A stretch of DNA of 64,000 bases from Albibacterium bauzanense (GCF_004339765.1 NZ_SMGO01000001.1:1054001-1118000); one strand, 5' to 3'. Counted from the first letter of the stretch, positions 43,086 through 52,777 are shown. Program-made: numbers and translations. Notes: a model not told the origin generated them from the sequence alone.

Positions 43086-44573
43086 CTATTTCCACTCTGG
43101 ATTCTGCTCTATATTATTGAGCCTTGTTTCTCTTTCAGGAATAGGATATAATAATTTCCAAGGCTGAATATTATAGGTTGCATCACTTAAACGGGGTAAT
43201 AATGCTCTTTGTTCCTCACCATGTGCAGTCATTATTTCTATAGCCTTACCGCTTCTTAGTAATTGGAACCAACGATGATTTTCAAATGCCAACTCTACTC
43301 TTTGTTCATGAAGAACTGCATCTTTCAAATCAGGTGCTGTCAATCCAGATAGAGGATCTAAATCAGCACGCAGACGAACTTCATTAAGAGGTCCGTAAGG
43401 ATCACCTGTACCCGATGCTGCCATTGCTTCAGATAACATCAAAAGCACATATGAGTAACGGTAAACTGGCATATTCTCATCAGATCTTGAATTCCGTGGA
43501 TATGGAGGATGGTAGTATTTCTTAATAAATGGAATTGTACTACCTCCAAAATAATCTGCTTCCTGATACTTTTCATTCGCAGCATTCGTAAACATTTGTA
43601 TTGATGCATCTTTACGAATATCTCCTGGCTCATAAGCATTCACCATGCTCGGTGTAGGAATATTCCAAGCACCTAATTGCCCACCAAATCCTGTAAGAAT
43701 TTGTCTACCATCACGAGGGCCAAATGAGAATATCCAGTTAGCAGCTTCTGACTCTAAACCATAGTTAAATTGAATAGCATAAATAGATTCTTTGTTATTC
43801 TTTTTAGTAGGATCAAAGTTATCTGCATAATTATCCAATAAACCATAACCCATGGTAGTAACTTGTTGCAATGCAGGAATGGCTAGATCATATTGTTTAA
43901 GAGTTATATAAACCTCTCCTAACAGAGTCAATGCTGCAGCTTTCGAAGCTCTTCCAAGATTTGCTCCAGTATAGCTAGGTGGCAAATTATCAGCAGCAGC
44001 TTTCGCATCTAAAATAATTTGGTCATAAACGGCTTGAACACTTGCCTTCTCTCCACCAAAGGCAGTTTCTGGACCTGATATTTCTTCCAGAATTAATGGT
44101 ACTTCTCCAAATAAACGTACCAAATGGAAGTATTGCATGGCGCGTAAGAACTGCATTTCACCTTTGTATTGATTTTTCAAGGTTTCATCAGTAAATTCAA
44201 CAGCGTCAATTTTCCCCAAAACAATATTTGCTTGTTGTATAGTGGCATAAAGTCTGCTCCATACATCTTGAACTTGATTATTGGTCGGAGAAATCAAAAA
44301 CTCATCGAGCTCTTCTCTTTGTTGAGCTCCACGATTCCCTTCATCGTACTGATAATTCGTATTATCTGATCGCATTTCAGTCATAGCAGGAAAATTTCCT
44401 GTATAAGTTGCCTGTGTTGTAGCATAAACTCCGTTTACCGCTAAACGTATCTGGTCTTCTGTCTTATAATAGTCTTCTCCTCTTGAAAAAGTATGAGGAT
44501 CCACATCTAATAATTTATTACAGGATGTCATACTAAGAAGAAGGAGTGCTATCGCATATATTTTTATTTTCAT
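43086..44573 (-). CDS. SusD/RagB-family substrate-binding lipoprotein of the keto-sugar PUL
   Basis: 495 residues. Signal peptide with lipobox Cys18 (LLSMTSCNKLLDVDP). TPR-like body: EMQFLRAMQYFHLVRLFGEVPLI, YDQIILDAKAAADNLP, GRASKAAALTLLGEVYITLKQYDLAIPAL, and C-terminal VPYRYSYVLLMLSEAMAAS-like motif (here MPVYRYSYVLLMLSEAM) with ERVELAFENHRWFQLLRSGKA-type ending. It forms the lid of the SusC channel encoded 20 bases upstream. A hairpin follows its stop before the enzyme genes. Confidence 0.95.
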   Translation of the reverse strand: MKIKIYAIALLLLSMTSCNKLLDVDPHTFSRGEDYYKTEDQIRLAVNGVYATTQATYTGNFPAMTEMRSDNTNYQYDEGNRGAQQREELDEFLISPTNNQVQDVWSRLYATIQQANIVLGKIDAVEFTDETLKNQYKGEMQFLRAMQYFHLVRLFGEVPLILEEISGPETAFGGEKASVQAVYDQIILDAKAAADNLPPSYTGANLGRASKAAALTLLGEVYITLKQYDLAIPALQQVTTMGYGLLDNYADNFDPTKKNNKESIYAIQFNYGLESEAANWIFSFGPRDGRQILTGFGGQLGAWNIPTPSMVNAYEPGDIRKDASIQMFTNAANEKYQEADYFGGSTIPFIKKYYHPPYPRNSRSDENMPVYRYSYVLLMLSEAMAASGTGDPYGPLNEVRLRADLDPLSGLTAPDLKDAVLHEQRVELAFENHRWFQLLRSGKAIEIMTAHGEEQRALLPRLSDATYNIQPWKLLYPIPERETRLNNIEQNPEWK

Positions 44574-44593
44574 CTCTTTTTCGGTTTAATTAT

Positions 44594-47500
44594 TTAAAAT
44601 GTAAAGTTTGTTCCCAATGTGAATATACGTGGTACTGGATAGTTCGAATAATCAAGTCCTGGTACAAGTGCACTTTGACTACCTCTATTGTAATTCGTTC
44701 CTTCCGGATTTCCAGGATAATTGGTTATCGCAACTACATTTTGAACAGAACCATATATACGTGCCGTTTTTAAGAAATTAGTTCCGATTCCATTCTTAAA
44801 GGTATAACCCAAGGTAATATTCTTCACCCAGGCATAATCTGTTTTATGGATCATATGAGAATGAGAATCTCTGAACATTACACGACCTCTACCATCACCA
44901 GATGTTGTTGGAACAATTCCATTACCAGGAATTGTTTCAGATTTCCATCTGTCAGCAACATCTTTCGTTACATTAAATACACCGTCAATATTCCAAGTAT
45001 AATAGCTAGTTGCACGAAGCATTTCAGCACCCATTGCACCTACTACTAATACACGAAGATCTAAATTTTTATAATTAAGTGAGTTAGTAAGTCCCCAAGT
45101 AAAGTCAGGATAAGGATTTCCGATTACTTCAAAATCTGCGAACGGGGTAATTTCACCATCTCCATTAACATCTTTAAAGCGCATGTTTCCTGGAATTGCT
45201 CCTGGGAATTTCGGATATTTATCTAAATCAGCTTGATTTTGATAGATACCTTCAACTCTATAGCCAATAAGCATACCCAATGGCTGGCCAATCACACTAA
45301 CGTTGGTTGGATTGCCCTCGCTACTGCTACCAGAATACAATGGATCTGTACTTCTACCTAAGGCAACTACTTTATTCTTATTAAAAGAAATATTAAAGTT
45401 TGTTGACCATCTAAAGTTTTCACCATTAATATTACGTGAATTAATTCCCAATTCTAAACCTTGATTACGAATATCTCCACGATTTTCCATAGCTGTTGCA
45501 AAACCAGAAGATTGTGGAATTTCAGATTCCAATAATAGATCCTGCGTATTTCTGATATAGAAATCTGCTGTCATTGTTAGTCTATTATTTAAAATAGTCA
45601 AATCATAACCCAAGTTCAATTCACGCATTTTTTCCCATCCTAGAAACGAATTCCCTAAATTAGTTTTATATCGGCCACTTGCTAACCCTCCGTTAAACAC
45701 ATAGTCACTTGTACCAATATTACTCATATAAGAATAGTTTCCGATATTGAAGTTACCAGAGAAACCATAAGATGCTCTCAGTTTGAATTCATTCATCCAT
45801 TCTACATCTTTCAAGAAATTCTCATCAGACAATCTCCAACCCAAAGCTAATGAAGGGAATGTTCCCCAGCGATTATCTGCTCCAAAACGAGATGAACCAT
45901 CACTTCTCACAGTAGCTGTTACAAGGTATTTGTCCATGTAACTATAATTTACTCTGGCAAGATAGGAAACAAGTCCCCAGTCACTAATATTAACTCCATT
46001 ATTAGGTATAGTGATTCTAGCTGCTGCATTTAGAGCTTCAATATCATCGTTTGCGAACTCATTACCATTAAATGTGTGAGATCTAAACTTATTAGATTGA
46101 ACTGTGAATCCTACTAATGCATCAAATGAGTGATTACCTGATGTTAAATCATAATTCAAGGTATTCTCATTTAACCAATTCATTGATGATCTGCCACTAT
46201 AGTTACCACTTGGAATGGAAGGTGGTGGAGTGTTTGTAGAACCTAAAGTTGAAGGTCTAAAAGATCTTGACTCACCACTACCATAATCAACGTTAAAGGT
46301 TGATTTAAACTTTAAGTTCGTTAACAGATCATATTCTCCATAAGCATTGAATAGAACTCTTGCATTACTGCCTTTATTAACAGATTCTTCTAAGAACATA
46401 ACAGGATTCGGCAGTCCAAATGCTCCTGGCGCTTCATCAAGAAATGCATTATATGTACCATCGGCATTATAAACTGGCGAGATAGGATTGGCAATATCAA
46501 AAAACTCATCTCTACCTTGTCCTCTAATATTACCATTTGTATAAGTAAGAGAAGGTGATAGGCTAACTCCCACTCTAAACTTATCTGTTAGGTTCGCATC
46601 AACATTACTTCTTAATGAAAAACGTTCAAACCCTGTATTAAGCATAACACCTTGTTGGTTGAAATACCCTGCGGATATATAGGCCTTAATATTGTCGCTA
46701 CCACCACTAACACTTAAATTAACATCAGACATCGGTGCCACGCGAGTTACTTCATCAAACCAGTTTGTACCTTCACCAATCAATGATGGATTACGATAGA
46801 TCTCAGGAATTTCATCCAATGATGGTTCTCTTCCTTCTTCGTATCGTATTTTGTCCATTAAAGCTTCTTGTCTCCATTGAGCAAACTCCTGACCGTTCAT
46901 TAAATCAGGTCTTCCTTTTTGAGGAACTTCCTGTAAACCGGTACTTGCCGTTACAGCTATAGTAGCTTTACCACTTCTTCCTTTCTTGGTATTAATAATA
47001 ACTACCCCATTCGCACCTCTTGATCCATAAATAGCTGTAGCAGAGGCATCTTTTAAAATAGTCATGGATTCAATATCCTGAGGATTGATTTCACTCATAG
47101 GATTAGATCGTTGACTGGAAGAACTTGGAACTGGAAAACCATCTATAACATATAGAGGCTCACTAGTAGCACCTACTGCACCAATACCACGAACCTGTAT
47201 TTGAGGTCCACCACCTGGAATACCGTTAGATGTACTTACATTCACACCTGCTACCTGTCCAGCAAGGGCCTGATCGGGAGAAGCTAATGCCTGATCCCTA
47301 ACATTTCCCATAGAAACGGTAGATACTGATCCAGTTACATCTTTACTCTGTTGAGTACCGTAACCAACAATAACAACCTCTTCTAAGCCTTCTGATCCGC
47401 TTACAAGGGTTACATTAATTGTTCCGGCACCTCCAACAGTTCGTTCCTGCTCGTTATATCCGATACTTCGGAAAACAAGCACAGAACCTGGTGCAACCGA

Positions 47501-47704
47501 TATTGTATAGGCTCCTGTTGCACTAGTTACAGATCCTTGCTGTGTGCCCTTAACAAGAACGGAGACCCCGCCAATCGGGCCAACTTCGTCCCTAACAACC
47601 CCGGAAACCTGCACGGGCTGCTGAGCAAAAACAGTAAGACTAAATAAGAGGCTGCAACAAAGCATGAGCAGCCTTTGGCTAAAGAAAAGATAAAATCGCA
47701 TCAT
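44594..47704 (-). CDS. SusC/RagA-family TonB-dependent transporter of the keto-sugar PUL
   Basis: 1036 residues. Signal peptide at about residues 11-28 (cleavage after VFAQ), carboxypeptidase-like domain (VSGVVRDEVGPIGGVSVLVKG), plug with EEVVIVGYGTQQSKDVTGSV, a haystack of plug motifs (GVNVSTSNGIPGGGPQIQVRG) and the hallmark DIESMTILKDASATAIYGSRG, then a barrel ending TLGTNFTF. It is the first gene of the eight-gene minus-strand operon. Two adjacent ATG codons (MM) are possible starts. No SusR-like, hybrid two-component or sigma/anti-sigma regulator lies next to it. Confidence 0.95.
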   Translation of the reverse strand: MMRFYLFFSQRLLMLCCSLLFSLTVFAQQPVQVSGVVRDEVGPIGGVSVLVKGTQQGSVTSATGAYTISVAPGSVLVFRSIGYNEQERTVGGAGTINVTLVSGSEGLEEVVIVGYGTQQSKDVTGSVSTVSMGNVRDQALASPDQALAGQVAGVNVSTSNGIPGGGPQIQVRGIGAVGATSEPLYVIDGFPVPSSSSQRSNPMSEINPQDIESMTILKDASATAIYGSRGANGVVIINTKKGRSGKATIAVTASTGLQEVPQKGRPDLMNGQEFAQWRQEALMDKIRYEEGREPSLDEIPEIYRNPSLIGEGTNWFDEVTRVAPMSDVNLSVSGGSDNIKAYISAGYFNQQGVMLNTGFERFSLRSNVDANLTDKFRVGVSLSPSLTYTNGNIRGQGRDEFFDIANPISPVYNADGTYNAFLDEAPGAFGLPNPVMFLEESVNKGSNARVLFNAYGEYDLLTNLKFKSTFNVDYGSGESRSFRPSTLGSTNTPPPSIPSGNYSGRSSMNWLNENTLNYDLTSGNHSFDALVGFTVQSNKFRSHTFNGNEFANDDIEALNAAARITIPNNGVNISDWGLVSYLARVNYSYMDKYLVTATVRSDGSSRFGADNRWGTFPSLALGWRLSDENFLKDVEWMNEFKLRASYGFSGNFNIGNYSYMSNIGTSDYVFNGGLASGRYKTNLGNSFLGWEKMRELNLGYDLTILNNRLTMTADFYIRNTQDLLLESEIPQSSGFATAMENRGDIRNQGLELGINSRNINGENFRWSTNFNISFNKNKVVALGRSTDPLYSGSSSEGNPTNVSVIGQPLGMLIGYRVEGIYQNQADLDKYPKFPGAIPGNMRFKDVNGDGEITPFADFEVIGNPYPDFTWGLTNSLNYKNLDLRVLVVGAMGAEMLRATSYYTWNIDGVFNVTKDVADRWKSETIPGNGIVPTTSGDGRGRVMFRDSHSHMIHKTDYAWVKNITLGYTFKNGIGTNFLKTARIYGSVQNVVAITNYPGNPEGTNYNRGSQSALVPGLDYSNYPVPRIFTLGTNFTF

Positions 47705-47850
47705 AAGTTTTGGTTTTAAAGGTTATAAAATCACTATGGTTATTAAAGTAAATATACCCAGCACCCCAGATAGCGGCAACCTGCTCTATCCTGATGCAGC
47801 ATCCAAATCCATAATTCAGCGAAAAAATCTGATCTGCTTAATCAAAAGAA

Positions 47851-47890
47851 AATCCCCATTGCTTACTCAATAAAGCAAGCAATGGGGATT
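47851..47890 (-). terminator. Terminator after the azurin-like gene
   Basis: Perfect 14-bp stem AATCCCCATTGCTT/AAGCAATGGGGATT with a 12-base loop, ending in TTTTCTTTTG on the minus strand. It lies 52 bases beyond the azurin-like stop and about 147 bases before the SusC start, so the two are separate transcripts. Confidence 0.9.
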
Positions 47891-47942
47891 AAAATTAGAT
47901 TAAAGGTTAAATATGTAACAATCTCTGCTACATGAGAGTTTA

Positions 47943-48491
47943 TTATTTAGTAACGGTCATTATACCACTCATCATTCTCCAATGACCGGGAAAAGTACAT
48001 ACGAAAGGATATTCTCCAGCCACATTAGGCACCTTAACTGTCAGCTCAAACTTATCACCCTGATTGAGCAAAGGTGTAGAATATAACACTTCAGGGATTT
48101 TTGGCACGTATTGCAATTCCGCACCATTCGCCATCCCTGCTAAAGCATCTGCAGCATTACCAACTTTATCTAATGAGCCTGGTTTAAGAATAAGTAGATT
48201 ATGCTGCATAAAATCAGGATTCTCAACTACAACCTTTACAGTAGTACCAGCTTTTACAGAGAATTTTGTTTTATCAAATCTCATTTCGCCAGGTACAATT
48301 TTAATAGTGATAACCTCGTCAGCTACTATTGCAGTCTCAATTATATTTTCTCTAGTCTCAACTTTATTCATACCATCATTTGCAAGAGGTAACGCTGAGA
48401 GTTTCTCTATGGATATTACGGAAGCTTGGGAAGTAGTAAAAGCTCCTAAAATAATCAAAGCTCCTATTACTGATAAAAATTTCTTGTTCAT
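47943..48491 (-). CDS. Azurin/plastocyanin-like blue copper protein
   Basis: 182 residues. Signal peptide (about 1-23, ALIILGAFTTSQAS) followed by a linker and a cupredoxin domain (about 62-182). Copper ligands match azurin: His97 (MQHNLLIL), Cys165 and His170 in FVCTFPGHW, and Met174, with the same Cys-x4-His-x3-Met spacing. It is a periplasmic one-electron carrier. It lies just upstream of, but is separated by a terminator from, the operon that includes the cytochrome c dehydrogenase, and could accept or donate electrons for it or for cbb3 oxidase; this is inference. Confidence 0.93.
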   Translation of the reverse strand: MNKKFLSVIGALIILGAFTTSQASVISIEKLSALPLANDGMNKVETRENIIETAIVADEVITIKIVPGEMRFDKTKFSVKAGTTVKVVVENPDFMQHNLLILKPGSLDKVGNAADALAGMANGAELQYVPKIPEVLYSTPLLNQGDKFELTVKVPNVAGEYPFVCTFPGHWRMMSGIMTVTK

Positions 48492-48585
48492 CTTATTCTA
48501 TTTAAAAATTTGTTTAATGGATACTAGATATAACTCCTCTTAAGAGATTATATTTTCTTGCGCAAAATAAATAACAAAAAGTAGC

Positions 48586-48635
48586 ATACTATCATGCACC
48601 ATCATGAGCTATACAATTAATGTGCCTGATAGTAT
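48586..48635. promoter_or_regulatory. Long inverted repeat between the azurin-like and DsbA-like genes
   Basis: Arms ATACTATCA-T-GCAC and GTGC-C-TGATAGTAT pair at 13 of 14 positions around a 22-base loop. It sits in the shared upstream region of two divergent genes, 95 bases before the azurin-like start and 65 bases before the DsbA-like start. An operator is more likely than a terminator because no T-run follows. Confidence 0.5.
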
Positions 48636-48700
48636 TTTGAGTAAATGTGAAATGACGATTCAAAACCCGATATTTGTCTTCTATATTAAAACAGAAGAAT

Positions 48701-49351
48701 ATGAAAGTAGAAATATGGTCTGATGTAGCCTGTCCATTTTGTTACATCGGTAAGAAACGTTTTGAGAAAGGACTAGCAAACTTCGAACATAATAAAGAAA
48801 TTGAAATTGAATGGAAAAGTTTCCAACTTGACCCTACCCTTCCAGAAGAAGGAGCAATGAAGTTACCTGATTACATGGCTCGACAAAAAGGGCTATCTCA
48901 AACAGAAGTTAAAGCAATGTTCCAACATGTAATTCAAATGGCCGATAGTGAGGGTATAGAAATGAAGATGGAGCAGATCAATGCAGCAAATACTTTGACT
49001 ATGCATCGATTAATTCAGCTAGCGAAAACAAAAGGACTCGGTGAGATTGCAGAGGAAGAGTTTTTCAAAGCCTATTTCTCAGGAAAAGATTTTACCAATA
49101 TAGCTATTCTTTTAGAAATATGCGAGACAATAGGTTTAAATAATGCAGAAGCAAAAGAAGTAATTGAAAGTGAAAAATTCTCCGATCATGTTTCTAAGGA
49201 TATTTATGACGCTCGCACTATCGGTGTAAGAGGTGTTCCTCATTTTGTCTTCAATGATAAATATACTGTATCAGGAGCACAGTCTAGTGAAACATTTTTA
49301 GGTGCACTAGAAAAATCCTATAAAGAATGGAAGCAGAACAACAATGCTTAA
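48701..49351 (+). CDS. DsbA-family/FrnE-like oxidoreductase
   Basis: 216 residues with a thioredoxin-like fold. Redox motif C11-P-F-C14 in DVACPFCYIGKKRF, the helical insert with MARQKGLSQTEV and NAANTLTMHRLIQLAKTKG, and the cis-proline loop IGVRGVPHFVFN are all typical of FrnE/2-hydroxychromene-2-carboxylate isomerase-like DsbA relatives. No signal peptide, so it is cytosolic. The ATG at 48701 is preferred over the in-frame TTG at 48674. Its stop shares a TTAA with the stop of the convergent flavoprotein gene. Confidence 0.9.
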   Translation: MKVEIWSDVACPFCYIGKKRFEKGLANFEHNKEIEIEWKSFQLDPTLPEEGAMKLPDYMARQKGLSQTEVKAMFQHVIQMADSEGIEMKMEQINAANTLTMHRLIQLAKTKGLGEIAEEEFFKAYFSGKDFTNIAILLEICETIGLNNAEAKEVIESEKFSDHVSKDIYDARTIGVRGVPHFVFNDKYTVSGAQSSETFLGALEKSYKEWKQNNNA

Positions 49352-50496
49352 CTGATTTTAGCAGTATAATATCCGGACGAAAAACAAGCTTGTAATAAAT
49401 ACCCTCCAGTTGGAGCATCCCAATTTAGCATCTCTCCACAACATTGGATATTGGGATATTTCTTTAAAAACAACTGAGGGTCTAGTTCTCCCCATTCAAC
49501 ACCACCATATGTTGAGATTACTTCATCAATAGGTCTAAAACCTATTAATTGGATTGGAAACTTCTTGATTTTATCAGCTAATTGAACGGGGTCTATATAG
49601 GTTGCTTTATTTAAGCCTTTTAACATTGCCAATTTGACAGGCTCCAATCGAAGCTTTTTCTTCAGTACTTCGGAAATCTTTCCAGAAGACAGTAGCTCTA
49701 TAATTTTTTCTGAATCAAGATTAGGTTTCAAATCAACATATAGGTATTGGGGAAAATACTTTTCTCTTACGAAACGATTCATAAAGTATACGGCAGAACC
49801 TTCTATACCATAATTGGCAATAATGAACTCCCCATATTTCTCGCCATATTCATTAAACAACCGAACATTCTTTAATGCCATACCAGCCAGGTTCTGCCAA
49901 GGTTCAGCCATTTCTAAGCCTGAATTAGAAGGTTCTAAAGGTTTAACCTGTATTCCCTTGTTAAAAAAAAGAGAAACCCAACTTCCATCAGAACCAGTCT
50001 TCGACCAGGACTTACCTCCAAATGCAAAAACGGATCGCTTATACAACACTTCTTTATTACTACCACCAGTTATAAAAACCAACTTCTCAGAGTCGAAATC
50101 TACTAAACTATGATTGAAGAAAAACTTAACATTCAATTCTTGTAACACAGCCAACCATCTTTGCAATACTTCAATGGGTTTAATTCCCTTTACGGGGAAA
50201 ATCTTTCCAGAAGATCCTACATACGTTTCAATACCAATAGACTGCAGCCAGCGAATAGTATCCTGATTAGTAAAGTCCCGAACAATCAGTTGAATCTCTG
50301 GTGAATCATAACGACTAAGCAACAGTTCTAACTCCTCTGAATGAGTGAGATTAAAACCACCCTGACCAGCAACCAAAAATTTGCGGGCAGGTACAGATTT
50401 ATGATCATATATAAAAACAGAGTATCCTTTTAAAGCAAATTGGTGTGCTGCCATTAAACCTGCCGGACCTGCTCCTACAATATGTACACTCTTCAT
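49348..50496 (-). CDS. BaiN/HI0933-family FAD-dependent oxidoreductase
   Basis: 382-residue flavoprotein. N-terminal dinucleotide motif VHIVGAGPAGLMAAHQFALKG, a conserved KFLVAGQGGFNLTHSEE that follows, FAFGGKSWSKTGSDGS, and the C-terminal second FAD motif QCCGEMLNWDAPTGGYLLQACFSSG, all typical of the HI0933/BaiN group (TIGR03862 type). Members are soluble and mostly of unknown substrate. It is convergent with the DsbA-like gene (4-base overlap) and divergent from the MFS gene. Confidence 0.9.
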   Translation of the reverse strand: MKSVHIVGAGPAGLMAAHQFALKGYSVFIYDHKSVPARKFLVAGQGGFNLTHSEELELLLSRYDSPEIQLIVRDFTNQDTIRWLQSIGIETYVGSSGKIFPVKGIKPIEVLQRWLAVLQELNVKFFFNHSLVDFDSEKLVFITGGSNKEVLYKRSVFAFGGKSWSKTGSDGSWVSLFFNKGIQVKPLEPSNSGLEMAEPWQNLAGMALKNVRLFNEYGEKYGEFIIANYGIEGSAVYFMNRFVREKYFPQYLYVDLKPNLDSEKIIELLSSGKISEVLKKKLRLEPVKLAMLKGLNKATYIDPVQLADKIKKFPIQLIGFRPIDEVISTYGGVEWGELDPQLFLKKYPNIQCCGEMLNWDAPTGGYLLQACFSSGYYTAKIS

Positions 50497-50568
50497 AAAT
50501 ACGAAATTACCATTTTATGCCGTTTATTGCTTAGATTTAAATTAAAATAACAGCTCCTTCTAACGTGT

Positions 50569-51795
50569 ATGTTGCTATTCCGTTCTCTTAAATACTATAA
50601 TTACAGATTGTTTTTCACAGGACAATCCATTTCTCTTATAGGAACCTGGATGCAGCGGGTAGCCATTAGCTGGCTGGTATATCGTCTCACAGGATCACCC
50701 TTTATTTTAGGACTGATTTCCTTCGCCAGCCTTTTTCCTTCTCTGATATTAGCTCCATTTGCTGGGAGCTTGGTAGACCGGTACAATAAATTCCGAATCT
50801 TTTGGTTTACTCAAATCATCCTAATGCTCCAGGCAGGCACATTAGCTTTAATGGTATGGTTAAATTATTATGATATTTTATGGATCGGAATACTAAGTTT
50901 AGTACAGGGTTTAGTTACATCTTTGGATGTCACTGCACGTCAATCCTTAGTAGTAAACCTGGTAGACAGAAAAGAAGATATACCCAATGCCATTGCCCTT
51001 AATTCATCCGTATTTAACGGAGCACGTTTAATAGGCCCTGCTATCGCTGGAGTCATTCTAAGTTCTTTTGGAGAGAACATCTGCTTCTTAATTAATTTCC
51101 TAAGCTACATAGCAGTATTAGTTTGTCTCTTATTAATGAAGATAAAAATAACTGTAAATGAAAAATCAACAGAAAATATCTGGTTCGACCTAAAAGAAGG
51201 GTTCCGATACCTAAAAGCATCGCCAAACATATCTTCATTAATTTTATTAATGGCATCATCCAGTCTATTGGTTATTCCTTACACCACCTTTCTGCCTGTA
51301 TTTGCTAAAGATATCTTTAATGGTGATGCCACAACTTTTAGTTGGTTTGAGAGTTGTGGAGGTCTTGGTGCTTTAATAGGTGCTATTTATATGGCAACCC
51401 TCAAATCACATCGCAATTTTACAAGAATAATTATACGCTCAAGCTTTATTTTATCAATATCTGTACTCGGCTTAGCTATGTCTCCTTCTTTAATTATAGG
51501 GCTACTCTTCGCTGCCACAGGCGCATTGGGGTTAATGGCGCAAAACTCTTCTATCAATACTTATTTACAAACACATACAGATGATAAGATGCGAGGGAGA
51601 ACGATGAGTTATTATATTATGGCTTTTCAAGGAGTTTTACCAATTGGAGCATTGATGATGGGCTATTTCGCTCATCTTTTTGGAACTGTTTTAGTTGTAG
51701 CCCTCGAAGGTGTCGCGGGTATTCTAATTATGATCAGCTTTATTCTTTATCGTAAACATCGGCTTAAAGAAGCAAAAGCACGATTAATTACTTAA
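50569..51795 (+). CDS. MFS transporter (DHA3-like)
   Basis: 408 residues with 12 predicted helices, beginning with the sequence FRLFFTGQSISLIGTWMQRVAISWL-type (here YRLFFTGQSISLIGTWMQ) seen in DHA3/enterobactin-exporter-like permeases. The loop 2-3 motif LVDRYNKFR, helix 4 LVQGLVTSLDVTARQSLV and the C-terminal half (KMRGRTMSYYIMAFQG) are conserved. A drug or metabolite exporter is likely; the substrate is unknown. Its stop shares a TTAA with the stop of the convergent epimerase gene at 51792. Confidence 0.9.
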   Translation: MLLFRSLKYYNYRLFFTGQSISLIGTWMQRVAISWLVYRLTGSPFILGLISFASLFPSLILAPFAGSLVDRYNKFRIFWFTQIILMLQAGTLALMVWLNYYDILWIGILSLVQGLVTSLDVTARQSLVVNLVDRKEDIPNAIALNSSVFNGARLIGPAIAGVILSSFGENICFLINFLSYIAVLVCLLLMKIKITVNEKSTENIWFDLKEGFRYLKASPNISSLILLMASSSLLVIPYTTFLPVFAKDIFNGDATTFSWFESCGGLGALIGAIYMATLKSHRNFTRIIIRSSFILSISVLGLAMSPSLIIGLLFAATGALGLMAQNSSINTYLQTHTDDKMRGRTMSYYIMAFQGVLPIGALMMGYFAHLFGTVLVVALEGVAGILIMISFILYRKHRLKEAKARLIT

Positions 51796-52777
51796 AGCCA
51801 TTTACTTTCTTTATACCAATTTAACGTTTCAGAAACACCTTCCTTTAAACTGTATTGTGGCACAAAATTTAAATCTCTTTGAATCTTGCTAATATCACAA
51901 GCCCAATTAACCGCTGTAAGCTCATTCATCTTTTCTTTATTTAAGACCGGAGTATCCTTTCTATTCGAATACCATCTATCCATCAAGATAGCCAATCCAG
52001 TCACCATAAAAATCGGTAAATGAACCCGGAATGCCTTTTTACCTAAAATCGATTTAGCAGCATCTGCCAGTGCATAGCGGTTATAAACAACACCATCCGT
52101 AATATTATACATATTATTAGTTGAAGCTATGCTCAGCACCTTCACAAGAGCCTTAGCTAAGTCTTTTACATATATAAAACTAAGTTGCTGGCTAAACTTA
52201 CCAATATAGGGATCCAGCCCTTGATTAATCGCCTTGAAAATTACATACAGATCGTGTTCCCGCGGACCATATACAGCTGTTGGTCGAATAATTACTAATG
52301 GCAGGTTTGGTATTTCCAGCAAGTATTGTTCTGCTAATAATTTACTCCAGCCATAACTGGTAACAGGATTAGGTATAGAATTATCTTGAATCAGAGTCGA
52401 TAAATCTTGAATTGGCCCTAAAGCTGCCAAACTACTTACCAGCACAAACTTCTCTATAGGTACGCTTACCTGACTAGCGGCAAGAGCTAGGTTTCTACTA
52501 AATTCAGCATTGATCTGATTATAATCAGCTAAGGTCTTAGCTTTAGTAATCCCTGCAGCATGAATAATATAATTATATTTCTTGCCTTCAATCTCTTTTT
52601 TCAGATCTTCAACAGACGTATAATTCAGATGAATATAATTAATATTAAAATGACTGAGATGTTCAATCTTACTATTCGGTCTAATAGCTGCATATACTTC
52701 TAGTCCATTCTGTAGAGCTTCTGCAATTAAATGATACCCTACAAAACCGCTTGCACCTGTAATGAGGATTTTCTTTC

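Noticed and set aside
47793-47803. Small palindrome GATGC-A-GCATC ahead of the PUL SusC gene as an operator
   Set aside because: Only 5-bp arms in a short GC-richer stretch; no second copy and no promoter element at fitting distance.
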